Below are positions 4,927 to 5,333 of a stretch of DNA of 5,333 nt, piece after piece. The position numbers were made by a program, and so were the translations under genes. The notes below the pieces were generated by a model. It saw only the letters and a program-made list of their open reading frames with translations, ran no database searches and was not told the DNA's origin. Origin of the DNA: Propionibacteriaceae bacterium UBA4569 (lineage in GTDB: Bacteria; Actinomycetota; Actinomycetes; Propionibacteriales; Propionibacteriaceae); the NCBI GenBank assembly GCA_002387005.1, contig DGKN01000070.1, forward strand, positions 8,772 through 14,104, in the 5' to 3' direction. Numbering within the stretch: the stretch's first letter is position 1; every line of letters begins with the position of its first letter.

Positions 4927-4955
4927 TTCGCACATTGGCCAGGACAAGGCAGAAT
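4927..4955 (+). promoter_or_regulatory. Candidate promoter of the right-edge gene
   Basis: TTCGCA (4927-4932) and CAGAAT (4950-4955) are separated by 17 bases. Each matches the sigma-70-type consensus at four of six positions. Transcription would start near 4962, about 20 bases before the GTG at 4983. This is a moderate match only, and it overlaps the ATG of the short ORF at 4954, so both cannot be active together. Confidence 0.35.
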
Positions 4956-4986
4956 GGATGCAACAACTTCGATGGGGATGACGTGA
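4954..4986 (+). CDS. Ten-codon ORF overlapping the right-edge gene start
   Basis: The ATG at 4954 encodes MDATTSMGMT and stops at TGA 4984-4986. That stop overlaps the GTG at 4983-4985 in a GTGA arrangement. AGGA (4941-4944) and AAGG (4946-4949) could serve as a ribosome binding site. If translated, it would deliver ribosomes onto the next start, which has only a weak site of its own. Its brevity and its conflict with the candidate -10 box make it speculative. Confidence 0.2.
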   Translation: MDATTSMGMT

Positions 4987-5333
4987 GGGAAGCGACAAGC
5001 TGGCGCATGCCTGATGTTGCTGCGCTCGTGCACGTGCACCCCCAGGCGATCGCGTGGCAATCCGAGGACCCCAACAAGCTCCAGGTCGTCACGAACACCT
5101 CCCGCGGACTGGTGCCGGGCGGGTACTGCGTCTCCCCCGCCCATTTCCGCGACCTGCAGCACGATCCCGCCAAGGTCACCCAGCTGCCCACCGCCGCCCG
5201 GATCTCCCTGAAGATGCCGCCGGTCGTTCGGATCGACTCCGCAGCACTGGGCCACTGGCGGGCCGTGTTCACAGAGCCCGGCCAGGTCGGCATCTCCAAG
5301 ACCCTAGATTCTTGGCGGCTGGCGCGGGAACTA
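4983..5333 (+). CDS. Unrecognised protein, N-terminal part, truncated by the window edge
   Basis: The frame is open from GTG 4983 to the end of the window (117 codons) with strong G/C at third positions from about 5025 onward, as in the real genes here. It is the opposite reading of the minus-strand ORFs in this stretch, which are low-quality sequence. The product begins MREATSWRMPDVAALVHVHP and continues through PGGYCVSPAHFRDL (about 46-59) and GHWRAVFTEPGQVGISKTLDSW (about 91-112). I do not recognise a family. There is no signal peptide or transmembrane segment in the visible part. The start is uncertain: GTG 4983 has a weak GGGG upstream, and ATG 5007 is in frame with no well-placed ribosome binding site. 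The gene is divergent from the alpha/beta hydrolase. Confidence 0.65.
   Translation, partial: MREATSWRMPDVAALVHVHPQAIAWQSEDPNKLQVVTNTSRGLVPGGYCVSPAHFRDLQHDPAKVTQLPTAARISLKMPPVVRIDSAALGHWRAVFTEPGQVGISKTLDSWRLAREL

Noticed and set aside
4166..4981. 271-codon plus-strand ORF over the alpha/beta hydrolase
   Set aside because: The minus strand has the nucleophile elbow, the catalytic histidine and a proper ribosome binding site. The plus reading is Arg- and His-rich nonsense.
4542..5255. 237-codon minus-strand ORF crossing the right intergenic region
   Set aside because: It overlaps the hydrolase N-terminus in another frame and the coding-quality plus frame at 4983-5333. It has no recognisable domain or ribosome binding site.
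1..5333. Mobile element, phage, CRISPR or defence-system content
   Set aside because: No transposase, integrase, long terminal inverted repeats, direct-repeat arrays or defence-protein motifs were seen. All recognised products are ordinary chromosomal families.

Overview
This 5.3 kb window is high-GC DNA with strong G/C preference at third codon positions, GTG as well as ATG starts, and leaderless-type start geometry. Together with the gene families present, this points to an actinobacterium (Actinomycetota). A Propionibacteriales-like host is possible but is only a guess. The genes look like ordinary chromosomal genes. I found no tRNA, rRNA, CRISPR array, insertion sequence, phage gene or plasmid gene.

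Layout, left to right. Bases 1-190 are a control region, apparently divergent. A LacI-type operator lies at 93-106 and a larger imperfect palindrome at 139-162. A -10 box sits six bases before the ATG of a LacI-family regulator (191-1234, +). On the minus strand a good Shine-Dalgarno and ATG at the extreme left edge suggest that a divergent gene, the natural target of the regulator, leaves the window there. The regulator overlaps a DUF2218-family gene by an ATGA (1231-1572, +). A 224-base intergenic leader follows. It holds two hairpins, a 20-codon ORF with an excellent Shine-Dalgarno, and a tandem 15-base repeat that forms two three-codon minigenes. It ends at the CapA-family gene (1797-2933, +), which has no visible ribosome binding site of its own. 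An SRPBCC/AHSA1-type gene (3010-3420, +) follows.

The orientation then flips. A HAD-family hydrolase (3436-4071, -) converges on the SRPBCC gene, and both stop codons lie in the arms of a shared inverted repeat. Upstream of the HAD gene, on the same strand, is a small alpha/beta hydrolase (4106-4786, -). The two probably form a short operon, although the HAD gene also has its own leaderless-type -10 box. After a divergent intergenic region, an unrecognised ORF starts near 4983 (+) and runs off the right edge.

The genes do not form one recognisable pathway. The best-supported regulatory logic is LacI-type control of the left divergent region, including probable autoregulation. The least explained parts are the CapA leader and the unknown right-edge gene. 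Short ORFs with plausible ribosome binding sites precede three genes (left edge, CapA, right edge), two of them overlapping the next start. That pattern is suggestive, but it could be chance in DNA of this composition. I do not see convincing evidence of a wholly new system.
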